A stretch of 64,000 bases of DNA from Litomosoides sigmodontis (taxonomy: Eukaryota > Nematoda > Chromadorea > Rhabditida > Onchocercidae), in NCBI GenBank assembly GCA_963070105.1, contig OY718807.1, positions 4,499,001 through 4,563,000 on the forward strand. The letters are read 5' to 3'. The position numbers were made by a program, and so were the translations under genes. Of the stretch, positions 15,378 through 28,532 are shown piece by piece (the stretch's first letter is position 1; each line of letters begins with the position of its first letter). The notes under the pieces were generated by a model, which made no database searches, was not told the DNA's origin, and saw nothing but the letters and a program-made list of their open reading frames with translations.

Positions 15378-16350
15378 GGAACACGGGCGAAAGTACATGA
15401 CTTGATAAGTATTCGAAAAGCTTTGAATCTTAGTTCAAATTTATATCACTATCATCTAGCCGGTTAGGGATGCTCAGTCTTTTCGAAAAATGGCTTTTTG
15501 TTGCTGTATTGTTAATATATATAATAGCGTGCTCGAATTTTGGTTTCGGTCTACCCCCATAGAATCCTTTCTATTCACAAGTTCGAAAAAATGCATTTGC
15601 ATCCGGGAGGCAATGTTAGGGTGGGGGGAGGCAAAATTGCTAGAGAATTCATTTAAATTGCATAGAAAAAATTTGGGTTCATACGCATAACTTATGGTTC
15701 AGCATCGCCAGATTTTGGTTTCGCTACTGGTCGAGAATAGCTCGTTTTTTCTTAGTTCCTAAAGATGTATTGTATTATTGTTGGCAGTCGGTACCTCACC
15801 ACTGTCGTCAGTGCAATTTTCCACATTTTTCATCCAGTCTTGTTCGTATGGTGGGGAACAATATTTGTGGATTTTTCATTTGTTTTTGTTTGTTTCATTG
15901 CTCTTCTAAAGGTCTTCAGTGTTACGTGGTCCTTTGTTTTCTTGAAATTATTAGCCGTATTTTATTTCCACCGCTATCATCTTTATTTTCCTTTAGACTT
16001 TTGCTGATTATGTCCTGAAGAAAAGTGGCAAGATTTCGTAGAAAGTAATGTTAATGTTTATCCTTTGTCTTACATATATTTTGAAAAAGAAAAGGAAGCA
16101 GCACATTATGCATTAACCATGCAGTCTTTAATGGATGACAAAGAAAGATTCGGTTGGGTATGTCATCACAGCAGTAAAGTGCAACGAAATGGTGTGTTTT
16201 CGACGGACAGTAGCGAAGTGTTGTCTGTAATGATGCAATATTGGCTGTTACAGATTTTAGGATCATTTGGTTAAAAAAGCTGTTGGCGTGGCTATGAGAT
16301 TGTTTTCATCAGAAGTGAAGCTCATGGATTTGTATTCAAAGAAGCTGTAG
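15378..16350 (+). CDS. Unrecognised protein, 5' end missing, two possible 3' ends
   Basis: I do not recognise the family. Exon 15378-15462 (GTRAKVHDLISIRKALNLSS...) ends in phase 1 and joins 15756-15850 (VPKDVLYYCWQSVPHHCRQC...LVRM), which ends in phase 0. Two continuations fit. (a) 15997-16041, after a strong CCTTTAG acceptor: TFADYVLKKSGKIS then stop. (b) 16026-16157, after a weak GAAAAG acceptor (WQDFVESNVNVYPLSYIYFE...DDKERFGW), then 16261-16350 (DHLVKKAVGVAMRLFSSEVK...LYSKKL, stop). Form (b) gives 133 residues. The segments have normal-looking composition, helix-like patterns and a CRQC pair. No start codon was found, so upstream exons must lie before 15378. Same strand as BET and nhx-5. 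It could also be a decayed gene. Confidence 0.45.
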
Positions 16351-16899
16351 ATGTAAGCCAGTGAATGGCAGGTTCGAGTTGTGTGTAATTAAGCATGCTT
16401 CGATAAAGCGGATCTTTCCTTGTTTGACATATCACAGAAGTGAATATGCAAGTCATACCTGACGATTCGTCTTATCATCCATCTAAGCAACATATTTCTA
16501 GTTGATTTCTAATTCATGTGATGGCTAATGACAACACCAGCCTTCTGTTCGGAAGGAATACGTCGTACCGAGGTAGAACTAAAAATGCTGAACGAAGCTG
16601 AAAAAAAATGATGAGGGAGATGTCTGATTAGAGACACAGGGGGAAAAGGACTAATCCAGTAGTTCGGCGTGTGGCGACGATTTAGAATAGATTTCTTGCA
16701 TTGTTAGAATCAATAGGGACGAAATTCAGCAGAGGTGCCGCTTAGGGTAATGACAAGTGTTCGTTTCTCGTTCTTTAGAATTCGTTATTGTTGTTGGATT
16801 CATCCACGTTCACATTCATCATTTTCTCTCAGCTTTATAGCATGGTGATATTATCCAGAGAATAAAACATATACCAAAACAGAGAAATAGAATCCAGCC
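16351..16899 (+). other. Intergenic, upstream of the Na+/H+ exchanger
   Basis: About 0.55 kb with no coding signal. AATAAA near 16860 might end the preceding transcript; the exchanger start codon follows at 16900. Confidence 0.35.
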
Positions 16900-19800
16900 A
16901 TGAATAAGCGTAAGTGTTTCTTCGTTAATTTTATTCAAGTCCGGTTAGCTGCATAAATCTCGAAGTTTTCTCGATCCCAGCATTTAATGAATCTTCGAAG
17001 TTAATTAATGTTACGTTGATGAGGAAGGTTAGGTGTTTGTAAACTCATGGAAGGAACATTCTATAAAAAAATCACCGCGGAATAGTCAACAAGATCATTT
17101 TATTCAGGAAGCGAACGGTATCGATCGTGTTGCTGCCACTTTTGAAGGGTTGAGATTGAAATCATATAGGACCTCCAAAAACATACAGTGCAGATTATTT
17201 GAGTGTTCTAGTAGTGGTGTTAGCGTGACTTATTATAAAATAAAATTTTGAAGAAAATAGTTTTGTCTACGAATTGAGCAAGTCTTTTGTTTTTATAATT
17301 ACCCAAATGAATACCAAGGCTGATTTTTTCCTGTGGGACAATTAGTAAAAGCGTATAAAACGTGGCAATTATTTCAGGTGAAGTGTTGCTGCTGTTACCA
17401 TTATTGTATCTGCACTTGGTTTCCGCATTTGGCGGAAGACACGATTCGGCAGAGCATATTGAGCAAGCAGCCGAGAAGGTAGGGGAAGTATTTTTGTTTT
17501 TAGTAGAACTTTTTCGAAAAACTAAACAGAAAGAAAATTTCTAGAAAGGCAAAAGAAGTGAGGGAATATCATCGTCAGTGCAGTTTTATTTTCTAAGTTA
17601 TAATTTAAGACCTATTTTTTATGCATTCTTCATTAAGGTTTTACATTCATTAAGGTTCATGAAGCTTTGTTTTTTGTTTTTTAGAGGGCGTACAATATTC
17701 ATCGTATTGATACTTTGATTTTATTGATTTTCGTTGCTTTGCTTGTTTTCATTGTTCTTACCGCATGGTTTTTCAAGCATCATCGCTTTCGGTTTATCCA
17801 CGAAACAGGCCTTACATTATGTTACGGTTAGTCTTGATTTTGTTTCTTCGTGATAACGGTTTCTCCAAGCAAAGCTCAGTACTTCTTTGCTTCGGGGAAA
17901 ATTAGTTTGACTGACTGCTTGAATGGAAAATGTCCTGAATTTTAATGATTGTGACCTCAGATATGATATGCATCATTCCACTTATTTAAAGCGAAAAAAA
18001 AGCTTCTCGAGCTTCCTCAAGGCAAGCTGTTCATTAATGTTTCTTCTATAGCGAAATTGGTTTCAGGTTTATTGATCGGTCTATTACTACGTTATACTAA
18101 TATTGGTGTGATTGAAAGCCAGACAGTAGATGTGATGCAGAAGAATAGGTCTGTCGTACGTGATCCACCAGATTATTTACGACTTGAGGTTCGGTTGTTT
18201 TGCTTTTTCTCGGTTATTTAGTTTCAAATATGCAAAAACTATAAAAAATTTTATGAGTTGCTGTTTTTACATATAGGGCTTTTCCTAATTTCGAAATTTT
18301 CCGTTTCATTTTACGCTTACAGCGCTACTTGTTGTAAGCATTCTAATATTTTAGGTTGAACCAACAAAGACGCAGAAAGTACAGTTTCATTATGAACTGA
18401 TGGAAGGCTTTTTTGGAGATAAGGAAAAACAGAGCGAACGACATCTTAAACAAAAGGTATTTTTAAATTTTTGTTATAGCTTGAGAAAATCTTTAAATTA
18501 CTTAGTGTCTGAGTGTGATAAACAAACAAAATTTTGATGTCAAGTGTGCTTTCAGGCTGTATTTTCTCCGGAGATATTTTTCAACCTGCTTCTTCCACCA
18601 ATTATTTTCAACGCTGGATATAGCTTGAAAAAAGTACGTAGTTAATAATTAGCGGTACATCATAATTGGACAAAAAAATTTGGAGTGTTCTATATTGCCT
18701 TCTGACATTCGAAGGAACGCATTAGGCAGTGAAGAAAAACACTTATGCTCCTGAAAAATCCGTGTGAAATCTGTGGAATGTTATTTTCAGAGACATTTTT
18801 TCCGAAATATCGGTAGTATCTTGGCCTTTGCTTTCGCTGGTACAACTATATCAGCTGTCATTTTTGGGTACGTTTTCCATATTTTCGTATTCACTTATTT
18901 TTCTGAGTTTTCCTACAGCAATGAGTGAAAATCGGTTGAATCCTTTATCTTATTTCTTCACATTAATCAATTTGTTTTTGTTCATCATTGCACATTTTTG
19001 TAGAATGATAATGTATTCGTTTTGCTGGTTGTTCTCTTCATCGTTTACGTTCAAGGAACTTCTTTTTTTCGGTGCTCTGATGTCATCAACAGATCCTGGT
19101 TAGTTTTTTCTAATGTGTTCGCGTTTCATAAAACTTTTATAACAGTGGACGTGAATTTGTCCTAATCGTCGCTATGAATAAAAAAGGAGAGAAGAAATCT
19201 TTGATGGAATGTTGTGCGTAATCTATTAAAATGTACGTTAAAAGTTAGTAACTGAACCAGCTCGTTCTCATACTATCAATTGAGGTCAACGTGGTTGGCT
19301 TAAATTTTGGAAGCCGATTTCTGTTTGCTATTAAAACTTCAAGCAAATTTCATACTACGAAAGTCAATAGTAATTTTCGTTGCTATTGCTCACTTTTTTC
19401 CACTAACAGGAATAACAGTGTCATTGTTATGGTTTTATTCATTATTACACTTTTACTTTAGTACTATTATAACTATTGTGTTACTGTTATGATTTTTAGA
19501 AGCTTAAGGAGTTGGTAAATGTAATCTCTACTTATTCAACATACTCAAACCTTTTTAGTTTATACTTCTTAAGCATGGTATGGATGATGGTGTAGTGGTA
19601 GTGGTTTTAAAATGGGGCACATAATAATTCAGGGTGGAGGCTCAGTCGGTGCCTTCATACTTGGTAGCATGTGCAAGATGAAAGTACATTGTTGTATTAT
19701 TCATTGGCAGCATTCTGAACGTTGCTGTTTAGATGCAATAATGTTACAGTAACTGTAGAAATCTGTGGAATTAAACCTCAAACGAAAAAAGTTCGTAGGC

Positions 19801-22800
19801 GTGCAGGTAGTATAAAAGTCTCTTTTTTTAAATCTTGCTTTTTTCTTATTGAAAGTGATGTAGGGGGAGGATGTTTCATATTTTGGGTCGCGCTATACGC
19901 TGTGGAAGATTGAAGTTGTTAACATAAAGACTAAAAACTTAAATGTCATCTGTCTGGCTGAATGTAATGTATTATTTTTATGGCAGTATATTAATTTTCA
20001 GTTCTGTTCAAATATAACGGAACTCTGCTCTTTTTCAGCCGTGCCCCAATTTTTTCCTTGAAACTCTTATTAAACAATTTTAGTATCAGTATTGGCTGTC
20101 TTCCAAGAGATGGAAGTGGAATCGGATTTGTATGCACTGGTTTTTGGTGAGAGTGTACTGAATGATGCTGTTGCTATTGTTTTGTCAAGGTAGTCAGCGT
20201 TTTATTTTTTATCTAGTTTGGTTCAGTGATATGACCTTGCAGTTCCATATCCAGTATGAAATTTCAATGCTGTAAGAAATCAACAATAACATAAATATAA
20301 ATAAATATAAACGCGAAATTCCAATAGGAGACATTGTTATTAATGTTGTAAACGGTTAACTATGCTATGCATTTTTGATAATTACTAGTATCTAAATAAC
20401 TGCTTATGCAGTGTTGCTGATTTTTGCATTATCAGTCGAATAGAGTTATCTAAAATGAAATCCATTTTTTATAACAATTTTATGAAATTATTCCATTTCA
20501 GTTCGGTGGATAATTTTGCAGCTTCAGATAAATCATTCGATTTGGATGCTTTGGTTGCTGCCGTTATTGATTTTTTATCCGTTTTTTTCGGGAAGTTTCT
20601 TTTTATGAACTAATCTAAAATTTGTGGATATACATTAATGTATTTATTTTACTCCTGCTTACGCTTTTCACATTAGATCTGTGAGTAAAGGAGAACATAA
20701 TTTCATGCTTTTTTCAGGATCACTTCTGTTAGGTTCGGTTATTGGATGTGCCACGGCGCTGATCACCAAAATGACTGAAATTAAGGAGTTTCCATTACTC
20801 GAGGCAGCTTTATTCATACTTCTTTCGTATTTGTCATTTCTTCTCGCTGAATTTGTGGAACTAACAGGTTTTAATGTTATTATTGTTAATAATTTAGAAT
20901 AGTGCTTTTACTAACTGCTAACAACTCTCGATTATTGTGGAATATTGTTACTCAAAAATTTCTCGAAAGAACTTTAAGATTTTACCCTTCTTTAGGAATT
21001 GTTGCTGTTCTTTTCTGCGCTATATGTCAGGCTCATTACACTTACAATAATTTATCGGATGAAGCACGAACTAGAACAAAGCAATTTTTTGAGGTATCTA
21101 TTTCAAAATTATGCTGATCAAGAAATTTTTTAAAAATTATCATCATCGAAAAACAGTGGCTGTAGGACATCAAATTATACGATCGTTTAACATTCCATTG
21201 TACTGGGATGTTCGCTTTGTCCACACCGTCCGAGGTAGAGCAGTGATGTGGGAGATGTTTATTGAAAAAATTGTAGAATCCTCAGAGAAGAGTCAAATTA
21301 CTAAGGCAACAACGTTAATTTTTCAGGAAGTTTCATTTTTAATGGAAAGCTTCATCTTCTGCTATATTGGAGTAAGCGTTTTTGTATCCCATAGTCAGAA
21401 GTGGAGTATCTCTTTTTTATTTTGCACTCTGGTAAAAGTTTCTTTTTTTTCTCCTGTAGTGATCGTTTTTTTGGAAACCTTATTTTATTTAATGTTACAG
21501 TTTCATCAAAGTCTCAACGAGTAATCAGTTCAGTAAATAAAGTGTACCTGTTACCATGAACCTCTTTCGAAACTTGGTACTTTGTTTTATTACTTATGGG
21601 AAGACAACTAGTTTAATTATCCTGATCATTCCAATGTTGCAGATTAAATCATTCCAGTCATAGTTCTTTTTATAATATGGCATGTTTACTTTCAATTCTT
21701 CAGCTTTCTGTATTTTTATCAAGAGCGGCTCATATCTATCCAGTATCTGCAATATTAAATATCCGTCGAAAACCTAAAATACCGCAGCGATACCAGCACA
21801 TGATGCTTTTTTCAGGTATATGATTCTTTTTTGGTTTACCGCTCTTTTTCCTGAAAAAATTACGCCACTGAATCGTATGTATTTTAATTCATTTGTTGAC
21901 AAATTGTGAATGGCGACTACTTTTCTGTGTGAATTTGGAATTCATGCACAAGAACATGCGAATGTCAAAACCATTAATTTGAAGGACTGCGTGGTGCTAT
22001 GGCTTTTGCACTTGCATATCGTAATACATCAACTGATAATCGTCAGATTATGGCTACTACAACTAGTATGGTTGTGATCGTGACTGTATTGTTCAACGGT
22101 GGTCTTACCTCATGGTTTACTGAGTATTTGGGTATCAGGTTGCTTCGTTTTTGTTACCTTAGACAATACTAAGGTAGAATTTGAGTAAAATATCTGAGAA
22201 AGAATGCCTATGCTGTGGAAAATTGATGAGCATAATTTCTTGTTATATTTTCAAGGGATATTTTTCACCGGAATTATTGTTTCAGGCATGGTGTTAATGC
22301 TCGTGATGATTTTCAACTGCAACGGAACATGGTCAGTGTTTCACTTTTTCTCAGTAGAAGTTAACAATCTGTGTGACGATTTGTGAAAATTTCAATTGTA
22401 ACAATATGCACAAATTAAAATATTTTTTGGAAAACATTTTTAAATTAATGTATCGGGCTAATACACAAAGCACTGTAGATGTATGCTAACCAATACTTAG
22501 TACATATTTTAAATATAGGAAGACAACCATGTGCAAGGCGTAGATACATTGTCACATGTTAGCGGACAAAATCCGTGGGATAAAGCATTTCTTCCACGAA
22601 AATGGTACAACTTTGATGCATCGTAAGTGTTTTATGCTTCCATTCTTTTTCTGACAAATGTCACTTCAAGACTCTTATCGAGTAAAAAGATGGTAATTAT
22701 TTAATTGTTCACATGTTCTACAATTTCTTTGGCTATTGATATTTTGCAGCTTTATGAAACCATTCTTAACTAATGCGAATCCTACATTACTGGAGACAAT

Positions 22801-24204
22801 GCCATCATTTATGACACCGTTTGCGAAAATATTCACTACAAAGCAACAGCTAATTATGGTGTGTATTATTTGATTAAGCTTTGTGAATGATTAAGCAACA
22901 GAGGAGATTTGATAACAATCCAATCGGAAATTAGTTTTACGTGTATGCCATGACATTAAAGTGGTAGATGCAATCCTAGTGGTCAATATAAGCTATTTTT
23001 AAATTGCACGCATTAAATTTCATTATTGTTGCTTTGTTTTTTGATTGTTTACTCTTTGACAACCGGCTTGCTGTTGTTGCTGATATTTGTAAAAAATTCA
23101 AAATATTCGTATATCCTTTGCGGACTGTTTACTTCTGACCAAATACAGTGAGTCCTTCAAGCTTTAAACTCTTATTTATTCATTTCAGTACACACAAACA
23201 ACTAATACTGGTTCAATGAGCAGTCAGTCAACATCTAACGACAATCCATTTTTGCGGGTACGCTATTATAATTCAGTCGATAAAATAGCGATGAACAACA
23301 GTTTATCAAAGTTGTAGAAAAAACATGGCTTCATTCGGTGGTGGAGAGGTAATTCTTCCGACACCCCCTTTTTCTGCTCCTTCGCAAAACACCAATAGCC
23401 GTACTAACACTTGTTTTGCTAAATGATGATATTGTGCATCCTTAATCATGTGATGACAATACATTTGTCCTGTGGGTGGTTTTTGAATAAAAATAGAATG
23501 CGTGATCTTTCTTCGGAACCATGACACATCGGTTGATCATGGAAACTCTGATCCATAATCGATGTCTCGAACCTAAATAGGACATCCGCTGCATTTAAAT
23601 ACACTTCTTTATTCTGTAAATTTGTGGTTTTTTCGAAATTGGCACGAACTTAAGCTGGTGGACAATATCGAAATGCTTTGCGTTCAACAGGGCTTCAGCA
23701 CTTTTTAGTAGTTGTACTGAGAATATTCGGATAATATGTCGAAATATCGATAATTTCTTTTCAGCCATTGGAAAATAATGCGGCATCTGGTGAAAGTAAA
23801 TAATTGAAAGGTATACACGAAAGGGTAACAGTTATCTGATGTTCTTGTTCGCTACTGTAGCTTCACTTTTTTGTACATTTGTATTTATGCTTCTTTGTCG
23901 TTGTCTCAAATTATTAAATAGAACCCGATGATTACCTCGGATAGAGTGTTTTTACTCATGTGAGCATATGACACCGTTAAGAGCATATGCACATTAAATA
24001 GCTAAAGGTGGTTTGGGATAAAATCACCAGAAAAGGGATCCGGATGGCTCAATTCATCAAGTTTGTCTTTTTTGTATTATCTTACTTGCTGTATAGTTCT
24101 TGTATTTCCATTTTCTGCAGCTGTATCCTTCATTTGGTATGAATAAACCAATGCAGTCAATGACTGCGATGAAGGAAGCGAGCAGTGTTATAACCTGTAC
24201 ATAA
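16900..24204 (+). CDS. nhx-5: Organellar Na+(K+)/H+ exchanger, NHE6/7/9 type
   Basis: Exchanges Na+ or K+ for H+ across Golgi and endosome membranes. Exons: 16900-16909, 17378-17478, 17685-17826, 18067-18188, 18355-18456, 18556-18633, 18791-18867, 19004-19098, 20084-20189, 20502-20594, 20677-20867, 20996-21093, 21327-21431, 21704-21815, 21985-22138, 22286-22331, 22519-22622, 22750-22858, 23189-23257, then 23765-23803 (650 residues) or 24121-24204 (665 residues). Seen: N-terminal hydrophobic signal-like segment; [40 protein letters not shown] (transport core); [56 protein letters not shown]. The HYTYNNLS and [11 protein letters not shown] blocks mark the intracellular NHE6/7/9 branch. The 10-nt first exon (MNK plus one base) is short but its donor GTAAGT and phase fit. 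The 20594/20677 junction adds about 11 residues compared with the family and is the least sure one. Converges on the IF1 gene. Confidence 0.93.
23258..24204 (+). promoter_or_regulatory. Alternative terminal exons of the exchanger
   Basis: After exon 23189-23257 (phase 0) two acceptors lead to in-frame ends: 23765-23803 ([12 protein letters not shown], stop) and 24121-24204 ([20 protein letters not shown]..., stop). Both acceptors are good (TTTTCAG, TTTTCTGCAG). They would give different cytosolic tails, where sorting and partner sites of these exchangers lie. Confidence 0.55.
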
Positions 24205-24895
24205 ATAATCGTGCGATTTACAGCGTATCACATAGTCGTAAAAACTTTTAGAACTTTTAATGAGTTTCCATGTCTTAATGTTCGTTTAGCTGCTGTAAAC
24301 TTCTTCACAATTACGGTCTTTAGTCTTGAAGGATTACACTGTTACTCGTGATTTCTCCAAGAAGCGGTACGTGTTTTTGTAGGGGTTCACTTCCTCCATG
24401 TAACCTTTCACCCGTGCTCCCCGCTGTTTGTTACATTCCATAATATCTTTTTCCCTTATTTTCTTCAACAAAACAAATTTCGACGCTTGATTTTGAAGTT
24501 TTTATGATATGTATTCGCAGTGATCAATGTGGATTATTCTCCTAAGCTCCACTTTATCGGGTACTAAGTAAGTCAGTAATGCTTATTCCTGCTTTCATTA
24601 TATTCTTTCGTGCAAGCTGTAAACTTATTTTGTTGCTAAAAACCCATCGATCTGCCAAATATAATGAGAAAGACAATGTCTGTGTAATGATACAATGATT
24701 AAAACTTTATAAACGGCATTTGCTTGCAGAAAGACACTACAAAAAAAGTTATGAAAGTGTAGATTCGAATAACTGTTAAGATATTGGTTTACGAATTATG
24801 AAAATTGCTTATACATTAATCTACTCTAAGCACAGCCTAATTACGCCGTTTTTAGTATCCTTAAAACAATCAAATAATCCAGAAAAAAGGTTGAC
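24205..24895. other. Convergent intergenic region
   Basis: About 0.7 kb between the ends of the exchanger and IF1 genes. AT-rich 3' flanks of both; no further gene seen. Confidence 0.4.
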
Positions 24896-26223
24896 TTATT
24901 GATTTTTCAGCTCTTGCTCTTCTTTTTCCAATTCATTTACTCGACGTCTCAGACGTTCAGCTGCTTCCTTATGTTCACGAGCACGACTCTCATGTTCTTC
25001 CATTTCACGTTCCATTTCTTTGCGTAAGTTTTTATATTGCATTTGTAATGATTTTAACTGCTCTTTCTCCTGTAATAAGTTAAATTTTCTTATAGAATAG
25101 TGCTTAATTTAAACTTGACATCTACCCCCGTCCATTTTTTTCTTATTCCGAAACATGTGATAGAGCGTCCTAATCATATATGATGCATCCTTGAGATATT
25201 CGCGGCTTCGTGCATGCTATCAACGAAAAGTAAGACCAGGCTCGGAATCAATCATGCTGATTAAAAGGCTTCCAAAAACAGTTGAAAGCAACGGGAAAAG
25301 TTAATATTATGTATTTGAAAAACAATAAAGTAGAATTTCTTTACCAGATTTCTAAAATATTCCTCCTCGCGTGCAGCCTGTCTCTTGCCCAAAGCGCCGC
25401 CGGCATCACGTATTGATCCGCCGGAACCACCACCCTAAATACACGTGAGTTGAAAAACCACCTCAGCATAAATGTTGAAGGCAATGAAATCCTTTTTTCC
25501 TTCGCTTGTCTACACAAAAATTTATACTAAATAATTTATTAAACATTTGTTCTTAATAAAGTTCCTATCTCTCCCTTTCTTGCCCTTGTTCATAATAAAA
25601 CAGTTAAATGATCGGTTAACAACCATTTGCAAGAAAGTAATTCTTATATATAAGTTTATAGGAAAATGTAGGGACCTTTCCACTCCCGCTTCCGAGATCG
25701 CCAACTTGACTAAAACCTCGTTTTATAGAGCTGCAACGAAAATATTATAAATGGCAACCGACAATGAAGTTTAAGTTATATTAAAATAAGACAAAACAAC
25801 AGTATTCTATTACATGTAATGCAGCAATTATAAAAAAATTCTCCTGACAAATATTTTGAGCTTGTCTGACATATTCAATGCCAGTTGCCGAAGGGAAAAT
25901 TAATTTCGAGAATGAAAAATTTTAAACAGTTATCATTGTACTCCAATAAACTGTAGTGTAAGTACAAGAAAAAATACTACCAACAGAGACCTCTTTGGAG
26001 ATGGACTGGCAGGAGAATCAAACACATGCCACATTTTTGTGAGTGTAGAGGAGACAGGGAGTGGGTAGGAAATCAAGTTGTTACTTGAAACATGCGTTTA
26101 ATAACCTCACTTTTAACTTTCACTTTCACTTTTAAAGTTATGAATAATACTTTTTGTGAGAAAAATCAGAAATCCTCACCGAGAAAGGCTAATGGCAAAT
26201 CGTGGCGAATGAGTGAGCGTCAT
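24896..26223 (-). CDS. mai-2: Mitochondrial F1-ATPase inhibitor IF1
   Basis: Small basic protein that blocks ATP hydrolysis by F1Fo-ATP synthase when the matrix acidifies. Exons on the minus strand: 26223-26180, 25730-25676, 25434-25345, 25069-24896, with phases 2, 0, 0; total 120 residues. Order: Arg/Ser-containing N-terminus without acidic residues (MTLTHSPRFAISLSRSIKRG), fitting a mitochondrial presequence; Gly-rich GDLGSGSGKGGGSGGSIRDA; inhibitory block GKRQAAREEEYFRNL, the hallmark of the family; then a long Glu/Lys/Arg coiled coil (about 65-120) for dimerisation. An acceptor TTTTCAG ends 9 bases before the ATG, as expected for spliced-leader addition. The donor at 25675 is GTCCCT, unusual at its third base, but phase and family alignment support it. 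The symbol is that of the C. elegans homolog with a presequence; orthology is inferred. Confidence 0.93.
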
Positions 26224-26684
26224 CGTTCTCACCTGAAAATAACATGAAAGTTACTAAGTTCTCAAGCAATAACACAATTGATGCAATAAGCAGGACTGGT
26301 TGATTGAAGAACTTGAAATGAAATTATTTTGTTAAACTGTCATGGAACTGCCAGGCCATCTATTCGCAATGTCATTCACTTACAAGAGGAATAAACTGTC
26401 GACGAGCAGACGGGAGAAGAGAGAAGAAAATTTTAGAACAATTAGAGTTACAGGCTGCTACGCGCTGACATGGGATCGTAGTTTTCAATTCGTCACGATG
26501 CAGAGATCTGTTAAGAAGGTAGGGTAAATCGGTAATAAGCTAAGTGAGGTGCGTCGATTGTCGTTGAGTTGGCTGGCGCATGCTTGATTGTTAGCTTGGG
26601 CAGAGCTGGTCCTATGCCTAGTCATGTCATGCACATCCTTGCCATTCTGTCATCATTAGGTTTCGGGGGAGAAAAAAGTGCGAA

Positions 26685-28532
26685 ATGCTAATTTCAACAA
26701 TCCAAGAACTCCGAAATGACCGAGTAAGTCTTCAAGTCTTCATTCCCTTCCCGCTCTCATCCTTTCTCATCTTTCATAACGAAGGGAGATGGAGAATTTA
26801 GAAAGATATGAAGCAGTAATAACGCAAAACAAAGTGCGCAATGGCACGTCTTCACTTGACTTTCATCCGCCGTCTTCTTTCACGTGCAATCAATCTCATT
26901 AAGTCATCAATTAATGGCAGTGGTACATACCACTTTTCACTGATCCGATTGTGAGGTGATTTAAACAAAAATTAATCATTTTATGCGCATCTGCAACTCC
27001 CTCAAATAGATAAGATGGAATTTGGAGAAAGTCAAATTTTGCATGCTTTTATCGCTTCATTAATTATTCTAAACATTCCCAGTTCAAGGCCCATAGTGAA
27101 GCTTAGTGGAAGTTTGCTTCTGATTATTTCTTCAGTGGCATGATAGTATCAAAATTAAGTATGAGAAAGTACCTCGCATGATGGAATGAACATGGCGCAG
27201 CATCAGAAAATATTTTCTTTATCATCCGATCACTCAAAATAAAGCTGGTAATTAATGTAGTCTTAAAGCGAATTAATTATCCACAAAATTTTGTGAAAAC
27301 TTTTGACTGGTTACGCGTAAAATGGCTGCTCATATTTCATATTTCACTGTCAAACAATCACAAATATTAATATTTTCAGGTGACACTCCTAGTTATTTGT
27401 AGATAAGTATTTTTAAACATTTTAAAAAGCAGCAATCGATAATTGAAGTGATAGTTGGATAAGCAGAGATACGTAACAAATTTACTGATACCTGGAAATT
27501 GTCATGTCTGGTGCTGAAACTGTTCGAAATGTAGCAGATAGCAGATAACGTGCAAGTCGAGCAAATGAAACCCATCATTGTTGAAATGCAAGAAATGTCA
27601 AATGTCTTGTATTGCGCAAAACTTTGTTGATGATAGTCGTATGCAAATTTCATAGTGTCAAATGCTTTTGCTCTAATTTTCAAAGCACGAAAGAACTAAA
27701 TCATCTACATTTCATTCCAACATTATTGGAAATTTATTTTGAAAAGCGGTTGGTTAATTTTTTTAACCATTGAGATGGTAAGTTACTCGATGATATGATG
27801 TTATTGAGAGAATGGAAATTTATGTTCGCCTGAAGTTCCCTAACTTTTCATGCTTCTTAAAAGTTCTTTACTTGATTGAATTGTCATTAAGTGTGGACTG
27901 TTTCTATTGGTGCTCCTTCTACCGGCATTATTCAGTATATTTGCACTTGGGACAACTATTTTACTTGTCCATCGGATATGGGCCAGGGAACGACCACTCA
28001 TGAAAAAAGCGCAGGATTCTGCTTTCAAACTCTATGATCAGGTTTTAGTTTTTTTTTCCTGAATTCTAAATTCGTCAAGTCTTTCTACTGCAACTTTCAA
28101 ATTATAGAAGAACTAAATTATCCATATTTCATTCCAGTGTTTTTAAAAGCAATTGGTTAGTTTTTGTAGCCATTGAGATGGTAAGTTACTGAATGATATT
28201 CACTAAAATATTACCTTATTAACTTTAAATTTCTAACAATCGTCATCAAAGTTAGAATCGAATATTTGTACAGTTAGAATGAACCTCTATTCATGTGGAA
28301 AGCATGAATCTCTATTCATGAGAGATGTGGGAAGTTGAACTTTGTCAAGTCAGTTCATGCGCAATCTTAAATTTCACATCAGATAATAGTTTGTTTAGCT
28401 TTCTGAGCAAAATATACTTTTTTCCAAAAATTATGTTTCGAAAAGTTCTTTCAGTTATTTCAATCGTTAGTTCCAAAAGGACTCAATGATAAATTCCTGA
28501 AAGTGGAAGAATCAAAATCGAAAGACGTATGA
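26685..28532 (+). CDS. Small single-pass membrane protein, unknown family
   Basis: I do not recognise it. Exons 26685-26723, 27892-28041 and 28455-28532 join in phase 0 to give 88 residues. Residues 1-13 are MLISTIQELRNDR; about 14-36 form one strong membrane span (CGLFLLVLLLPALFSIFALG and on); then HRIWARERPLMKKAQDSAFK and a Lys/Glu-rich tail ending in KSKDV. The basic residues directly after the span predict that the tail faces the cytosol. Donors are GTAAGT and GTTTTA; the last acceptor is CTTTCAG and the 27891 acceptor is weak (CATTAAG). The stop comes directly from reading through what could otherwise be a donor (GACGTATGA), so a longer spliced form is possible. It lies between convergent IF1 and the repeat block. 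Confidence 0.5.
27690..28205. repeat. Short local duplication around the exon of the small membrane protein
   Basis: About 27695-27795 and 28112-28200 share diverged matching runs, such as AGAACTAAAT, TTTCATTCCA and CCATTGAGATGGTAAGTTAC. The coding exon lies between the copies. Confidence 0.5.
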
